64,000 nt of DNA, from assembly GCA_945895265.1 (NCBI GenBank), contig CAMDEF010000016.1, positions 1-64,000 on the forward strand. Reading direction: 5' to 3'. A program made the translations under genes and the position numbers. This document shows positions 62,646 through 64,000 of the stretch, in pieces. The notes beneath the pieces were generated by a model. That model was not told the DNA's origin and did no database searches. It was given only the letters and a program-made list of their open reading frames with translations. The first letter of the stretch is position 1. The number at the start of each line of letters is the position of its first letter. Origin of the DNA: Bordetella parapertussis (GTDB taxonomy: Bacteria; Pseudomonadota; Gammaproteobacteria; Burkholderiales; Burkholderiaceae_B).

Positions 62646-64000
62646 TTAGAGTTGTTCGATTGAGACGGGAAATAACTGTTCGTGATCATCAGCGGGCATC
62701 ACGTGATACGCGGCAAAACGATACGCCGGGCCGCCCACCAATTCAGGGGGCGTAAACGGAAACGCGATATTGCCTCCCGTGCACTGCCTACCCGAAAAAC
62801 CTTGGTGCAGTAGAAACTGCTTAAAAGTTTTTGCGGCTGCCATGGCGAGCTCGGGTGAGCGGGCAATGATTTCGATCAAGATGAAAACTTCGCGCGCGGC
62901 TTGAGGGCCTGGCGCTTGAGTCCAAAGCGCGACGCCATCTAAGCCGTAAAGCCTGGGATAAATCTCATATTCGCCGGTCACTAGACCGCGCGTGGTTTGC
63001 TCGACGGTGGCCAGGATCGGACGCAATTGCGCAATAAAACGTGGGTCTGCGGTACCGGCAAGTAACACCGCGCGATGGCCAACCAAGGCACTGCCTTCGA
63101 CTTTGATCGTCGTGCGCGTCGCGGGTTGCCAGGTTGCCCCTGTGACATGCGTGCGGCGCTCGTCGAGCGCGGTGTAACGTGCGGCGTCGACCTTCAGCGT
63201 GCCGTCAGGCTCAGTGAAGCTAATCGGATCGGCTTGTTCATAGAGGCTGTGCGCAGCCACTGAAAGTGGCGTGGCCCGTCGTGCTGGGTTCATGCTCTCA
63301 AGTGAAAAACCCTTCGCGTCTAGCGTGGCCAGCATTGCATCGCGCCCGCCGGGTTCGCAGCAGATTGAGGTGCACTCAATGATCTTGGCCATGTGCATGA
63401 CATTGGCCATGTCAAACCCCAATATTTTTGGCAAACTCGCAAACACGGCAGTGTCGCAGGCCCTGCCAGCAATGATCACGTCTGGTTCAAGCGCGAGCGC
63501 GCGCTCGAAGGGCGCGCAGCCTATTTGGCCCACGAGGTGTGCGCAAGCATCTAAGTCGGTTTGTGTGACGGGTAGGTTGCCGCCAAGTGCTTTGAGTTCG
63601 CCCGCAGCAAGCGCTTGCCCCACACGCGTTGCGGTGAGATCCGAGCGAATTGTCGCGAGGCGAAAATGGAGGCTGTGCTCGCGCGCGATCTCGCGAATCA
63701 TGTCTAAGGTTGCCTCGAGGTGAGGCGCCGCGCCCGCGGTGCCTGCCGTACCGATGATGAGAGGCACGTTGAGCTTACGCGCGCCGATCAGTACGGCAGC
63801 CAGATCGCGCTTGGTGATTGACGGACTGGTGGCCATTTCACCAGAGCCCAAATACACAGGGCCCGGGTCGACCGAGCCCATGTCACATCCGATGAAATCG
63901 GGTTGCCGGGCTAGGCCGGCGGCCAGTGCTTGTTCAGGGATGCCGTAACCCAATTGCCCCGAGGCCGACAGCACCTTTAAGACTGTCGGTTTGCGCGCGA
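62646..64000 (-). CDS. AtuA-family (DUF1446) protein, 5' end beyond the right edge
   Basis: The family domain is seen in SASGQLGYGIPEQALAAG, IIGTAGTAGAAPHLEATL and VIIAGRACDTAVFASLP. The protein continues with LFPVSIEQL at the C-terminus. A GTG at 63974 could start it, but the frame stays open and protein-like (RKPTVLKVLSASG) up to the window edge, so the true start is probably outside. AtuA is named from acyclic terpene use, but many members occur in unrelated catabolic operons such as this one; the reaction is unknown. Confidence 0.86.
   Translation of the reverse strand, partial: ARKPTVLKVLSASGQLGYGIPEQALAAGLARQPDFIGCDMGSVDPGPVYLGSGEMATSPSITKRDLAAVLIGARKLNVPLIIGTAGTAGAAPHLEATLDMIREIAREHSLHFRLATIRSDLTATRVGQALAAGELKALGGNLPVTQTDLDACAHLVGQIGCAPFERALALEPDVIIAGRACDTAVFASLPKILGFDMANVMHMAKIIECTSICCEPGGRDAMLATLDAKGFSLESMNPARRATPLSVAAHSLYEQADPISFTEPDGTLKVDAARYTALDERRTHVTGATWQPATRTTIKVEGSALVGHRAVLLAGTADPRFIAQLRPILATVEQTTRGLVTGEYEIYPRLYGLDGVALWTQAPGPQAAREVFILIEIIARSPELAMAAAKTFKQFLLHQGFSGRQCTGGNIAFPFTPPELVGGPAYRFAAYHVMPADDHEQLFPVSIEQL

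Overview
The window looks like a chromosomal segment of a betaproteobacterium of the order Burkholderiales, most likely Alcaligenaceae-like. The evidence is gene order and content: tat genes next to the his operon, mla-murA-hisG order, bc1 genes beside sspAB, the ctaC-ctaD-ctaE cluster, phaM beside glmU, gltBD, and two Bug-type tripartite-tricarboxylate binding proteins. The genus cannot be fixed from the sequence alone.

Layout. (1) 1-3035 is a visibly A/T-richer accessory stretch beside a tRNA-Thr gene. It holds a divergent HIT protein, a HAD phosphatase, a JmjC/cupin_8 oxygenase and two tiny genes encoding peptides with almost the same leader and unrelated C-termini. This looks like part of a ribosomally made, modified peptide (RiPP) locus and is the most novel part of the window. 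(2) 3085-7382: tRNA-Thr, sspA-sspB and the cytochrome bc1 operon petABC. (3) 7533-12353: mscL, a Nif3-family protein, a membrane-anchored HtrA-type protease, an XRE regulator and tatABC. (4) 12368-19982: hinT and the histidine operon hisG-D-B-H-A-F-I-E with murA and ibaG upstream, all on the minus strand. (5) 20040-25334: an ABC-2 exporter pair and the mla lipid-transport genes F-E-D-A-C. (6) 25474-34542: a Bug receptor, gltD-gltB, a degenerate REP-associated transposase relative with REP-like repeats, and an SdiA-regulated-domain protein. (7) 34657-36664: a perfect CIRCE operator before rpoH, an antiporter remnant and a NUDIX protein. (8) 36842-45311: the aa3 cytochrome c oxidase structural and assembly cluster. 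(9) 45321-52866: a DUF3717 protein, phaM, glmU, an MFS exporter, a glycosyltransferase, an Lrp regulator and glmS. (10) 52942-64000: an EAL remnant, a gamma-glutamyltransferase-family protein, an aminotransferase with a divergent MocR regulator sharing a palindromic operator, a second Lrp regulator, a carboxylesterase, and a small catabolic cluster (Bug receptor, PEP-mutase/isocitrate-lyase family, isochorismatase family, AtuA family) that runs off the right edge.

Three housekeeping operons are collinear with what I know of Burkholderiales except for one absent gene each: hisC between hisD and hisB, mlaB between mlaC and the ABC-2 pair, and ctaG between the small Cox assembly protein and the DUF2970 protein. 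These absences are read directly from the sequence. Whether the genes sit elsewhere in the genome cannot be seen here. Decayed gene ends (an antiporter N-terminus after rpoH, an EAL C-terminus after glmS) also point to ongoing gene loss.
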